DNA from: Chytridium lagenaria
Taxonomy: Eukaryota; Chytridiomycota; Chytridiomycetes; Chytridiales; Chytridiaceae
Assembly: GCA_025449115.1 (NCBI GenBank)
Contig: JAHLKC010000106.1
Location: 62,001 to 126,000, forward strand
Direction: 5' to 3'
DNA length: 64,000 nt
In this document: positions 44,701 through 55,998 of the stretch, in pieces
How positions within the stretch are numbered: position 1 is the stretch's first letter
Layout of the letters: each line of letters opens with the position of its first letter
The notes under the pieces: generated by a model
Databases searched by the model: none
Told to the model about the DNA's origin: nothing
The model's input: the letters and a program-made list of their open reading frames with translations, nothing else
Made by a program: the position numbers and the translations under genes

Positions 44701-46804
44701 TCAGCGACCATGTCTTCTGACCAGCAATAGCGAGCTCAACGCGGCGTTCATCAATCTTGTCTTGACAAATCTGTGTTTCACGTTAATGTGTTTGACACGT
44801 TGATGATGCATCGGATTTTTCGCGTTAGCAATGGTTGAGTTGTTATCTTGATATATACGGGATACACCAGGATGTTGGATTAAGGCTTCATCCATCAGAC
44901 TTTGATAGCATATCATCTCGGTAGCTTTGCTGAGTGTAATGAGCTCCGCTTCAGAAGATGATCGGCCACAACTGTTTGCTTCTTGGACTGCCATGATATG
45001 GCGCTGCCACCAAATAGCACCACGTAACTGATACGTGACTTAAAGTCATCTTCGCATGCGGGACTAGCGTCTGCGTAACAAAGAGGTGCTTATTCAATTT
45101 CCAAGATAGCGGTTTTACCTTCAGTGGGTTGTGTCATAGAAGACAACGACGATTTTGAGTATAGGATACCCTAATCATGCGTGTCAAGTAAATAACGTAA
45201 AACTCGAACTAGTGCAACTAAGTCTCCAGCGTTTGGGTAGCTTGATATTACCCTAGTTTACTGACGGTAAATGCCAGATCAGGTCTGTTCTTCTGCGCAA
45301 GATAGGAAATCTTTTGCAGGATTGAAAGGAACTGATCGCGTTTGTTTGCAATAACTCAGCTGCTGAATCATCATGACATCAGTTGATGGTCATAGGAGTG
45401 GGTTTGAGGTAATATCCGTGTCCCATGACCCACAGGACTCTAATAAATGCTTGATATAGAATCGCTGGCAAATTAACGTTCCTTCAACGGTGTGAATAAC
45501 TTGGATTTTGGTCATCCATTCAATAGGCCCTTTGGTTCCACATTTGAATTGCTTGTCCACTCAATTGATGAATGCATGAATAGGAAGTGATAATGATATC
45601 ATCCACATAAATGATTACGTGGATAAGAGTATTAGACTCTTTGTCATAATTGACAAAATGACAGACATCAGCTCTTTTTCGCGTTAAACCTTCATCTTTC
45701 ACAATCCAAAGACACAGGGTTATGTACCATCCTTGTCTGGATTGATGTAAACCATAGATGGCCTGATTCAATTGACAGACAATCCTAGCACCGTCAGCTG
45801 CAAACTTTTCAAAACCATGTGGCATCACCTAGTAATTCAGATCGTGGAGAGTTCCAAAGAGGTATGCGCCAGTGATATCTATCTGATAGATAAGAAGGCA
45901 TAGAATCGCACTCCATCAAGTGAAAAACCGAATAGTATTAGCGTTTGCTACTGGAGAAAACACTTCGGTATATTCTTTTCCTGGAATTTTACTGAAATTT
46001 CTAGCAACCCGACGGGCCTTATAGCGGACAAGGTTACTGTCTTGATCAAACTTGTGATCAAAAACCTATCTCCCATCAATTAGATGAGCACCTTTCGGAA
46101 ACGGTACTTCATCCCACGTCCCACCTCGCTTAAGTTTGTTGTATTCCTTCAGCATTGCCGCTTACCAAAATGGTGCTTCATCTGGCCGTGACATAGCTTC
46201 TTTAACAGATGAAGGTAAGGGAACTTGTGACATGGGATTTTCTAAGGAGGAGTCGGACTCGGAGCCAGTTCAGGGAAACAATCTTTGGTTTGATGACTTT
46301 ACCGCGTGCAGCTCGGTTGCCTGGATCACCTCGGACGGTAATGCCAGGAGTGCGTGACCATTTGGGAGCAGGTGCACGTGATCAGGTTCGTCTTGATAGT
46401 GGTGCATCCTCAGGAAGTGCAAGAAGTACAACAGGAGGTACTACAAGCGTGATTTCATCGTCAAAGTTTATAAAGCAAGTGACAAAAGGAGTCGGGTCCT
46501 CTTCTTCAGAGTCACTATCATCATTTAGGATCATTACTTTGGGAAGTACTGTCCTCAGGAATGGCCTCTTTTTCGGTTTCAATTGGGATTTCGTAAAGGA
46601 AAATGTCGAAACAGGATAAGTTGATAGTAGATCTTCAAGGACTGATTTTGATGAGCTATTTCCGGGGAAAATGCCATCGTGAAAGTATACATGATAGTAG
46701 GGACATATCATACCTGTTTGGTAATGTAAGCTTTCACTACTTTTAGCGACTGTCCTTCCCCAAAAACAACCCCAGTTCGGATTTGTCGCGGGCATGTAGC
46801 GCAC
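44701..46804 (-). pseudogene. Ty1/copia pol remnant (post-integrase, reverse transcriptase, RNase H)
   Basis: Read on the minus strand from 46804: the post-integrase segment (NPNWGCFWGRT, YFHDGIFPG) and an acidic linker. From about 46050 comes the start of reverse transcriptase (a WVFDHKFD-like stretch with YKARR and ARN after one frame). At 45828-45520 MPHGFEKF, LNQAIYGLHQSRQGWY and the catalytic box IYVDDIII are seen. At 44994-44701 the RNase H part has SSSEAELITLSKATE, QDNNSTIANAKNP and RVKHINVKHRFVKTRL. Integrase core and gag are not seen. Stops and frameshifts separate the blocks, so it is inactive. Confidence 0.82.
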
Positions 46805-47342
46805 GCCGCTGATCTGGATGCAAGTGTCAGCTGATCAGGTAAACAAACGATCTGATAGGTTTCAAATGGGGTTTCTTGTCAATAAACGACTGATATGGTT
46901 GACTGGTGGCGTTTGTGGCAACAGGTTTCCAGTTGAATCCGAAATTATTGGGCTTAAGACGTCACATTGTTGCAGGCGAGAAATGCTGGCAACTTTCGCA
47001 GCTTTTGTCACGCAATGTTTTGTGCCGTTGCCCCCAGCTGGGCGACCTTTCTTGCGAGGGGAGGGCAGGCGGGGTGTTCTCTTGCTATATCAAATGGAGA
47101 AAATGCCAAAGGCAAATGAATGAAACATCGGAGGAAAACAGCACTTTATTCATTATTCCTCTTTTCCGTGCGCGTATACATTCAATAAAAACATGCTATC
47201 GTCAGCATGCTAAATTGCAGGGGCAAAGACACCAGTACTCTCACGTTTAGTAACAATCTCACGTCTTCCACTAAAATTGCATTGAGCATTAAACCTGTGT
47301 TGTACATTAACAATCATATTGGATACTGTGTTGCTTACATCA
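46805..47342. other. Internal retroelement DNA, no domain seen
   Basis: Lies between the pol remnant and the right LTR-like arm, where gag and integrase would be expected. Only short open frames without recognisable motifs. Confidence 0.35.
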
Positions 47343-47635
47343 TAGACCCTGCAGCAGACCCTAAGGCTCTTACACTTGTTTACCATGTGTAAGGACCTAT
47401 GTCAGCATATCTCACAGCCACCGTGAGAAACGACAGAAGCTGAGAAGTGCCACCAAAAGGCGTTATATGGAAATGTCCCATCAATTTTCAGCATCTGAGT
47501 GAGAAGTGCGATTCAAGTTCCCATAGGACTTTTATTGAAAGTGACTATAAAAAAGGATCACTTTCCCCCTCAAAGTGGAAGTATCAGTTCAATTCTGCAC
47601 TCTCCGCAATATCTATTGCTCATTCTCTCTAAACA
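47343..47635. repeat. Inverted repeat, right arm (LTR-like)
   Basis: Reverse complement of 42849-43142, followed by TTAA at 47636-47639. On the minus strand it starts TGTTTAGAGAG and would be the 5' LTR of the copia pol remnant. Confidence 0.85.
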
Positions 47636-47740
47636 TTAAAAGTCTCAGATTCTGATCCCTCTATCGTTGCAACCTAGTTCTCTCGCCTCGCAAAGCTGCT
47701 GGAGTGCGTTGAATGGGCCCATCCAGCAATCAACTTCTGC

Positions 47741-47977
47741 CTACAGGGCTCTAGGAGAGGAAGGAGCACTGTAATCCGCCCTCCGCCCACCTACTCTCAT
47801 TGTAAACCATCCTGAACGGTAGCCTCTCCCTCTAGAAAGTCGTTCCATATTCTTTGTGAGGCGCTGATACCAATCAGCAGACTCTGATAACTCGTCTATA
47901 CCATTGTTGCTGTTGCTGCTGTCGTCCATGAGAAATTGATAGAATAAAAGTAACCTATCCCTCATATCGTTCCTCAT
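47741..47977 (-). CDS. Unassigned small open frame
   Basis: 78 codons, beginning MRNDMRDRLLLFYQFLMDD, with an Asn/Ser run and an Arg/Gly-rich end (RLSRGRGYRSGW). It lies just outside the right arm of the retroelement unit, and the charge pattern could fit a gag fragment, but no family is recognised. Confidence 0.2.
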   Translation of the reverse strand: MRNDMRDRLLLFYQFLMDDSSNSNNGIDELSESADWYQRLTKNMERLSRGRGYRSGWFTMRVGGRRADYSAPSSPRAL

Positions 47978-48379
47978 GCTGACAGACCTTCTGAGGGGAT
48001 TGAACTCTCACAGGTCAACTGGTACGCAGTGGCGACACTTGGGTAATAATGGTCCCATCGATGGCGTGTGCCGAGACATGTTTGTTTAAAAGTAAAGAAT
48101 GATAAAATGTAATAAATATTTATTGAAATGGATGTTTTTGGCTAATGTTTGGGCTTGTCGTGCGCTCGGGTAGTTCTAGACTAGGTGAAAAGAATTACAA
48201 GGTTTACCATCTCTCGGTCTACCGTCTCTCGGACGCCCATAAAGTAAATAAACATGGGTTGAATTTCGAACAACTTACCCCGTCCAGCATGGGTAGTACA
48301 GTGACAACTTGGTGAAAATTATCATCAGATTAAAGCTCTCTGTGCTACTACGGGTTGCAGCGATACTGGGTGAAGAAAC
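47978..48379. other. Spacer upstream of gene D'
   Basis: Unrelated to the sequence upstream of gene D although the two genes are near-identical from the start codon on. No promoter motif is certain. Confidence 0.4.
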
Positions 48380-50599
48380 ATGGCAAATGCATCCACAGAA
48401 TGCCCCATCTTGGCGGATGCTCTGCCGATGCTCAACATCAGCAGGACAGAATGCTGCTCATCCGATTTCGACGATCCTATCAGCTGCTGGAATGGAGGAT
48501 TATTAAAGTGTGAGTAGAGCTGAGTGAGTGACATTCTAAGGTGATCGTTGTCGCCGTTAACATGGAATGAATGATGGATTCTTCTTTGTTTGATTCTAAT
48601 AAATGCCCTACAATGCTCATTGTTTTATATCAGTGGTTTCCGAAACTGCGCTGTCAACGGCCCTCTCTCTCCTCTCCTCGCCAATCTTACGGACCTACTT
48701 TACTTGTGAGTATCTGTTGTTCACTCAAAGCTATCTAACATGGTCGAAAACAAAAGTAGGCTCGACAATTGCAAAGTAACGGGTTCCATACCTTCATGGA
48801 TATCAGCGTGGCAAAGCCTGAATCTCTTGTAAGTGGGAATAATTTGCTTGTTTTGGGGAAATCATAGCTAACACCTGTAGATCTTTGGCTGAAAACGAAC
48901 TTTCAGGACCTTTGCCTTCCAGTCTGGAACGGCTTCCCAGTTTACTGCAGCTCAACCTACGAAGGAACAGCTTTTCGGGGGAGATTCGTTCTGTACAGAA
49001 TGTTGCTGCATTACGCGTTTTGTAAGAGCAATTCATTGTTCCCTTGAATCAGTTCATTGAAACAACTTTGAAATAAGAGATCTATCGGATAACCTTTTGA
49101 CCGGTCCTATTCCGCAAAGTCTTGCGGCTCTGGATCAGTTGGGCTATTTGTACGTAAACGTAAACCTCTTTGTTTAATTTACCCAAATTCCCTAAAGTCT
49201 TCTCGAATTCAAGGCATCTCAATGGAAATAGACTCTACGGACCTATACCAGCCGAGTTTGAGCGGTCTTTGGTGGTTGTGGTGTTGTATGTATTATTGGT
49301 TTTTTTTTATTTTTCCATAATTGTCTATTACCTATTCATCATCATATTCTTTATCATTTCGCCTATGTAGAGAGCTTCATCAAAACTTTTTGACTGGGCC
49401 TGTCCCGATCCTTTGGTCACCATTTCTAGGTTTTACGTAAGGCTTTAAAATATTATTCCCCATTTTTTAACATTTTACTTTTCTCCAAGATTCTGGCAAT
49501 TGTATTGACGAAAAAGATTTAATGAATGCCAGTACATCAACTAGGTACCTTTCTTATCTCTTCTGAACACCATGATATCTAACAGGCCGTTTAGTATTGT
49601 CCAGAAATCTAAAGCCGAATGCCAAGTGTTTTACAGAGCGCTCACGCAAACCTCAAGCCTTCCCCAAACCACAATCCGGCCAACACTTTTTACATCCACC
49701 TCTATCCCTGCTTCATCGATTCCATCTTCTTCACCATCACCCATATCTACGATAACGGCTATCACTATCTCTTTTCGGTCTTGCTCGTTATCATTGCTAT
49801 CGCTGCAGGCTTAATTGTCTATCGTCGTCGCCGAAACTCTTCACTTGTAGATGCACAAGCAAAGTCACCGTCTTCGATCCCCGCTCGGTCCATCTCCTCC
49901 CCGAATATCCAACCTCTGCCCACCACTAGACGTACCTTCCCGCCAGGCTCGACCTCAAACTTAAAACAAGTGAATGGCTCATTTTTTTCATTCGATCCGA
50001 ATCTTGCAGAGGAATCGAGAGCTGAATTACCCCATCGCCCATTTACATGGTGACGACCCAAGCTCTATTATAAACATAACGGATTCGAAAGACCTCGGGA
50101 CTTCGACGATAGACGACAACGATGCAGCAGACGACAAGCAGGAAAATTTATTCGCATCGACGAGTTTTACACCGATATCGAATAAGGCTGTTGAGGCGGG
50201 GATGATTTTAAGTGCTGTGGAACCAGCGATCCAACAGTCGAGCACGGATCTTGTGAACGAATGCGGCATCTTGGTCATGTGAAGAGGTTTCCACGTTTTT
50301 AGTGAACTGTGGGTTTGATGAATCTGTCGTGGATACATTTGAAGGTAAAGTATATCTTTTGCTCCTAGTTTTTTTGTTTTTTTTGTTTTGTGTTTGTCTT
50401 TAACGATATTTGCAGACGCAAACGTGGATGGGCAGAAAATTCTTTTCTTACTGACATGGAGCTTGCGAAATGAATTTCGCCGAGGAGAATACGAGGGTAA
50501 TGGTGCGGTTTGCTATTGAGCGGTTGAAGTTTATTCAGGGAAGAGGGGATTCGAGCGATGCTGGTGGCTTGGGTGCTGATGCCACCAGAGTATTCGTAA
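48380..50599 (+). CDS. LRR-TM-SAM receptor-like protein D'
   Basis: Near-identical duplicate of gene D. Cap MANASTECPILADALPMLNI with CC. Repeat exons VNGPLSPLLANLTDL, VTGSIPSWISAWQSL, LSGPLPSSLERLPSL, FSGEIRSVQNVAAL, LTGPIPQSLAALDQL, LYGPIPAEFERS and LTGPVPIL are better preserved than in D, so D' probably shows the ancestral repeat number. Stalk, transmembrane helix, YRRRRN, acidic linker and SAM (CEEVSTFLVNCGFDESV, then ENTRVMVRFAIERLKFIQG) follow as in D. Breaks near 49530-49680, 49745-49800, 50050, 50255 and 50455-50465 interrupt the frame. The recovered end is MPPEYS at 50597-50599. Convergent with E', 330 bases between stops. Confidence 0.75.
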
Positions 50600-50929
50600 A
50601 AGTGCTTTTTCAAAAAGATACGAGTTGTTCTCTACTATTTATAAGTTATAAAGTTCTGTTTTATCGTGTTTAAAAATTAAATTCAGAGCGATAAAAACCT
50701 TTGCAAAGAGCGTAGGTTGACGAAGGGAATAAATATTGAGTGAAAGCAAAAATAATAAAATTGGCTGTTTCCGCATAAAGTTGAAAATTAACCAAACAAT
50801 AAAGTACGATCGCAATAATCAACGTTCGATTGCATAGAGCGAAATAATGTATAATTATAAAAAGGAAAAATCGGGAATTGTTTAAAAATGAAGGTATGCA
50901 TATAGACCAGCACAAAAAAGAAAAACACC

Positions 50930-53051
50930 CTAAGAATATTCTGGTAGTACGTCTTGATTGACCGCAACGGGGAACTTGGAAGTCATGTCTGCAGCTGCCA
51001 TTCGCTGTTGAATATCGTAACCGTTGTATCGCAAACTCAATAAGCGCTCGACTGTTATAGTCTATGATACCCATATCATCAGTCTCTCTTCCGTCACCTC
51101 CATTAACAAAGCACCGTGATGTCATGAGCTACAAGCAACACGGATCAGCCATTAGCAGACAACAGTCTAAAAAAGGAAAACAAGTAATGTAGACCCACCT
51201 TCGAAAACCTCAATAACTGCAGCCGGAACCACATTTCGCAAGCCATGATATCACTTCTTCCTCGACCATCTTCAGGTCCCGCCATCGAATGTGTTCAATC
51301 ACTCATCATATAGTCCCCTTCCACCGTAGTACTATCCAAGCTGACGATGTCGCAACAGTGCCACTCCGACCAACCGACGCCACGGATCCATTCGACTTTC
51401 CCATCAAAGTTGCACGCCTTCCAACCGTCGGAGCCGGATCCGTCTCCGACTTGCTCATGACCCTCATTTCGTAAAACACCATATCATCAGGTGGAGCACG
51501 ACTCTCCACCACCTCTAAATTCGCAAACAACGTGCTTGAACCTTTTTCGCGGACCGGCTGCAAGATGATGGGATATGATGTGAATCGCGGTTCCAAATCG
51601 ATGGAAGAGGATTCGATTTGTCGACGTCGCGGAAAGCATAGAGCGCCACCGCGGAAAGTGCAAACACGAGGAGAAGAGATGTTGCAATGGATGCAGCGAG
51701 GACTGTTGTGTTGACAGTGGTAGACGGGGCTGGGGTATTAGAGGGTAAGGATGCCGCCGTGCTTGTAGGAGGCTGGGAGGTAGCGGGAGTTTTGAAGCGG
51801 TTTCGTAAAGGCTAAGCATTCGGCTGGCAGTCGCTGTCTTTGGAAGATACTAGACGATGATTTTAGCTTTTTCTGCTCTGTGCACCAAAGATATGACGGA
51901 CAAAATATATACCTTGTCAAGTTGGATTCGGTAACATCGGATTCCTCTATGCAATTGCCGTCAAGGCTTTAAACAAACAAACAAACAGAATTAGGTGTGA
52001 AATAAATAGAACTTTTTAGAGCTCACCTAGTCCCCCAGCGCCATGAACTTGGAATAGGACCGGTTAAATAGTTACCTTGCAATCTTCTGCTCAAAATAAT
52101 TACTATTAACATACCACTGATTTAACTGCTAAAACATACAGGTCTGTAAGACTTCCGAGGCCTATCACAAAATCAGGTATCTTCCCACTCAATCTATTTC
52201 TATCTAATCCCCTATTCGCGATTGCCGAAAGAGCGTTAAAAGTAAGAAAAGTCGAAGGATCCACTTACAGTGTTGAAATGTTTCGTAAATTAGCAAAGGA
52301 AACTGGAATATCTTCAGTGAGAAAATTATTCGATACACTCTAAATATCAACAGTCAATACGAAAATCCAACTTTAAGTCATAGACAAAACAACGGAAAAG
52401 TTACAGGGTACACTCACAAGTGTTGAAATGTTCACCAGTTCCCCAAGTTCCGATGGAATAGGTCCTTCAAATGCATTTTGCTCCAAGAACCTATTTCCAT
52501 TTGAAAAAAATGAGTGTTTATTGTACATGACAAAAGCCTTGAACTTACAATGTGTCCAAAGTCTGCAACGTTCCTATGGATTTAGGAATTCTCCCCGAGA
52601 GTTGATTTACACTCAAGTCTCTGTAACAAAAAAGAATAAACCAACTGACGCTGTCTTAATGCCGGTAGACTCACAAGTTTACAAGTTTTGTGAAATTGGA
52701 GAATGAGTCTGGAAGCTCTCCGTAAAGCCCGGATTTGTATATTGTGCTGCATTTTGATAAAATGTTAGACTTTTGAGTATAAACAGGAATCACCCACAGA
52801 TTTTCCAGCTCTGACAGCTGCATCAAAACTGTCGGGAACGTTATGTTGATGTTCACAAGGGTCGTAGCTCTAAAAACATCTCAGTGATTGACTGTAAGGT
52901 ATTCTTACAAATAGCGGATCCGGCCATCACCATTACAACGAAGGATGGGACGATCATGGCTTGCGCCCTCTATGCAGCAATCAGGTCTCCTGACGTTGAG
53001 CATGGGGAAGGCATCCGCAACAATGTCGCAATCCGACAGCGGAGATGCCAT
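50930..53051 (-). CDS. LRR-TM-SAM receptor-like protein E'
   Basis: Duplicate of gene E. It starts at 53051 with the MASPLSDCDIVADAFPMLNV cap and contains the same repeat exons (YGELPDSFSNFTKL, LSGRIPKSIGTLQTL, EGPIPSELGELVNV, then KIPDF-like and YLTGPIPSSW), the NCIEES exon, stalk, transmembrane helix and SAM (SWLAKCGF-like, FAIQRLRYS). It ends DVLPEYS at the TAG 50930-50932. It has more small deletions than E in the SAM and linker exons (for example near 51010, 51090, 51240, 51610), so E' is probably further along in decay. Head-to-head with a GH26-like fragment, 84 bases between start codons. Confidence 0.7.
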
Positions 53052-53135
53052 GAGTGTGTATCAATGTCTCTTCTGTCTTCAGCGTCAACTTTGCTGAAAC
53101 CGAGGAGGTTGCACAGAAGGCTCAGGGAAAACAAC
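53052..53135. promoter_or_regulatory. Compact divergent promoter, cassette 2
   Basis: 84 bases between the start codons of E' and GH26-like copy 5, homologous to 40874-40950. Confidence 0.5.
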
Positions 53136-53580
53136 ATGCATGCCGTCATTGGTGTCATCGTCGCCCTTCTCACAGCGAGTGCATGCAGGTAAGGCAGGTC
53201 GTGATTCCACTGTCAACAGACATCATGATAATGTGACCAGGCGTTAAGAGGGATAATGGTTTTCTGACACATAAACTCTTCAGCCCTCTTAATTGAACCT
53301 CCGGCAGGCCGTCTTTATTTTATATCCATCCTTCATGAGTCCATCGGCTCCACTTCAACATCTCAGTCAAAGACACTCCCCGGACTAATGTCAGCGTGTT
53401 GGAAGGAATGTTGTGGCCTTCCAGTTTGCTCAGGACTTTCCGGTGCAAGCGGGTCTTGAAACTAGGGGTAGGCTTAGCACGGCAGTGCGGAAGCCGTACT
53501 TGAGACAAAGACGGATACATTCGTGATGATGGCACTTTATTTGAACGATCCGCCTGAAGAAATTGAAGATTCCGATGTTG
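53136..53580 (+). pseudogene. GH26-like 5' fragment, copy 5
   Basis: Signal peptide exon (MHAVIGVIVALLTASAC), then LIEPPAGRLYF with HPSFMSPSAPL-type frames and TDTFVMMALYLN. It stops abruptly at 53580, the end of the segmental duplication, next to a T12 tract. Catalytic regions are absent. Confidence 0.75.
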
Positions 53581-54309
53581 TTTTTTTTTTTTCATCAACA
53601 CCCTCGTGTTTGAAAAAAAAAGTCGCATATGTTGCAGCAGATTTATCTGTCCTCGCACTGCACCAGGTTTAGAGGTGGATCCACCCGCAACTAATTCGAG
53701 CAAGTATGACGTTCTGAGTTCGAGTTTCGCGCTGTGAGCAAGAATGCACGTATATGCGGTATCAGGCGTCTACATCGCGTAAGAAACAGCTGTTAAGTTA
53801 CTCAATACAAAAGCTTACCTTAAATATTCCTCTACGATTCATTTGCACATCCCACCAGCCCCGATGTCACTTACCTGTATGAGGCGCATTGCTTTTAACA
53901 CTCTTTCTGTATGCATCTAACACATCCGATCAATAAGAGACCGTCATTCTCTTTAAATAACGACAAAGTGTCGGACCAGACTCGATGTATTTGTCGGCAT
54001 TAAACGGCTATGCCATATGTATAATGAAGGAAATTTTGAACCTCTCTTACAGCCTGCACTAAAAAGTAATTGTAGACTGGCGGTATCAAATCCGTTTGAC
54101 GATGATTCCAGGTCCTTGGTTCTAACAACCATATCCACCCAGTCTAATACATGAACCTTATTTTTGTCTGTGTAAAATTTGTACGTGTTACTGCTAGTAA
54201 CACCGAACTGGGTGGCTTAGACATGAAACCTCTTTCCTTTTCTGAGCAAAAAAACTTTTAATCTTGGGGTGAATCCTTGCCTTTTTTTTTTTTTTTTTAG
54301 AAGAAGAAA
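53581..54309. other. Spacer starting with a T12 tract
   Basis: Follows the duplication breakpoint. The T12 tract could be the reverse-strand poly-A of a retroposed piece; the next 150 bases contain GAGTTCGAGTTTC, weakly like a Pol III B box. A second T-rich tract lies at 54279-54299 just before gene I. No gene is established. Confidence 0.35.
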
Positions 54310-55998
54310 ATGTCACTCTTAACAGACTGCCCCATCATCGCCAGTGCCTTCCCATCGCTCAACATCCCATCAGGAAACTGCCTGTGCTTTCGACGGCATC
54401 AAATGCATCGAAGATGGAGCCATTTCCATTATGTTCGTTTGCTCGCTCCATTCATTTTGATCATGAACATTGTACTAAGGTGGGAAAACTAGTTATTTTC
54501 AGAACAGAAGTCTCAGCGGAACTATATCACCAAGGATCGCCGGATTGGCAAAGTTGATGAGGATGTGAGTTTAAAGATGGTGTAATGCTTTTGTTACTAA
54601 TGTATGAATTAGCGATTTGAGTGGGAACAGGCTGGAAGGGAGCATCCCGTCTGAGATCGGAAGCATCACTGGACTATTTGAATTGCAAGTATTCTCTATT
54701 CATTCTCTTGTTTCATCTTCTTTTCTTGCCGTATACGGATACTAATGTTTTTGTTAGAGGGTTGGCAGATAACAACCTTACCGGATCCATTCCATCATCG
54801 TTAGGGCAATTGGAGCGTTTGGAAAGACTGTAAGCAGAAAAATCTCTTTTTCGTTTCTCTTTTGCTTCCTTTCTTTCTCTTCCTTATGTCACCATTCAAC
54901 CGCATACATAGCGATCTCAGCAAAAAATCGTCTGACCGGAACGGTCCCAAGTGACCTCGGAAAACTTCAAAACCTGTACAACTTGTAAGTTAACGTTTGC
55001 GGGTTTTGGACGTTTCAATCATGAATAGAATTCTGACGTTTATTTGGGGGAATTTTTTAAAAAGGAACCTTGCATCCAACGAATTGACCGGAACGATTCC
55101 GGCATTCATCCCGAGTTTGAAGAGGCTTGAGGACTTGTATGCCCTATCTGCTACCCTATGCGTTTATCCTAAGTATTCTTCTAGGGCTCTCGGATCCAAT
55201 CGTTTTACCGGAGAGGTCCCTTCGAATATTTCGGCACTTGAAAAGCTCATTTTTTTGTGGAGTGCTAAGAGGAAATTTCAATTTACCTTGGCCTCTCTGT
55301 TTCCTGACATTTGGTGGTTGAAGACGACTCGAGTCCAATGAACTCACCGGCACGATCCCAACGTCATTAAGCGGCCTTAAGAACCTTATCTCTGTGTAAG
55401 TCTTTCCCTTCCCGCTTAGTTCAAGTCATTTGTAACTCTCATTTCATTAGTTCTCTTTTCAACAACAAGATGCGAGGTGAAATTCCCATCTTCTTTCAAG
55501 CCTCGGTCCGAATTCGACCATGTAAGAACAGAAACCCTATCCTTATTGCATTCTTCAACACCTGTTCTTCATCTCATTTCCGTGAACAGAAGCCTGCAAT
55601 CCAACTATTTCTCCGGCTACATCCCCAAATGAATGTTGCAACGTAAGTCCCTTCCGAAAACTTTATCGCGTTCCTCACCTCTTTTCCCCCAGGCTTCAAA
55701 TGAACTGTTTCCGGCCTGAAGATATAGTCAACCAAGTTTTCGGAACGTGAGTCACTTTCTTTTTACTCAGCTATTGTTGACGTCAAAAAAATGTAGCCCT
55801 CAACGTTCCGACGCTGAGTGCATCGAGTTTCTTGGAAGCCTTCCGAGTCCTGGTGTTGCGCCTGGAGCTAAAGCGACTGTTGGGACAACCAGTCCTACTG
55901 GTACCGCAGGTTCGAGTGGGAGCGGGGGACTGAGAGGATGGGCTGTGGCGATGGGTGTGTCGGTTGTGACGGCGGCTGTTATGGGAGCGTTGGTGTAG
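54310..55998 (+). CDS. LRR protein I, probably GPI-anchored, without SAM
   Basis: Cap MSLLTDCPIIASAFPSLNIP with a Cys pair (a frame break near 54383 splits it). Eight or nine repeats, mostly one per 72-base exon: SLSGTISPRIAGLAKL, LEGSIPSEIGSITGL, LTGSIPSSLGQLERL, LTGTVPSDLGKLQNL, LTGTIPAFIPSLKRL, FTGEVPSNISALEKL, LTGTIPTSLSGLKNL, MRGEIPIFF and FSGYIPK, then MNCFRPEDI. The last exon has a Cys, a Thr/Gly/Ser-rich stalk and a C-terminal hydrophobic stretch (WAVAMGVSVVTAAVMGALV) at the very end, which fits a GPI signal better than a receptor helix. No SAM, no PPxY. One intron (from 54687) seems to use a GC donor (TT/GCAAGT). Confidence 0.78.

Larger units (their letters stand above)
42849..47635. 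mobile_element. Ty1/copia-type retroelement remnant bounded by inverted repeats
   Basis: A decayed copia pol (minus strand, 44701-46804) lies between two 290-base repeats in inverted orientation. The unit begins TGTTTAGAGAG, ends CTCTCTAAACA and is flanked on both sides by TTAA. Ordinary LTRs would be direct, so either the left repeat is a solo LTR of opposite orientation or the whole is an inverted-repeat unit carrying a copia fragment. It sits inside the stalk of GH26-like copy 4; the missing end of that gene is not found after 47639, so the locus also suffered deletion or rearrangement. Confidence 0.6.
48377..53580. repeat. Segmental duplication, copy 2 (genes D', E' and GH26 copy 5 fragment)
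   Basis: Direct repeat of 36131-41391, offset about 12.2 kb, slightly shorter through small deletions. It ends at GATGTTG followed immediately by twelve T. Confidence 0.88.

Noticed and set aside
46209..46619. Plus-strand 136-codon Ser/Arg-rich frame
   Set aside because: Antisense shadow of the post-integrase part of the copia pol remnant.
42849..47635. DIRS or other tyrosine-recombinase element because of inverted repeats
   Set aside because: The pol remnant has clear copia-type RNase H and YVDD blocks in copia order, and no recombinase motif was found.
53630..53745. tRNA gene or tRNA-derived SINE near GAGTTCGAGTTTC
   Set aside because: No cloverleaf could be drawn, and no A-box is seen at the right distance on either strand; only a weak B-box resemblance remains.
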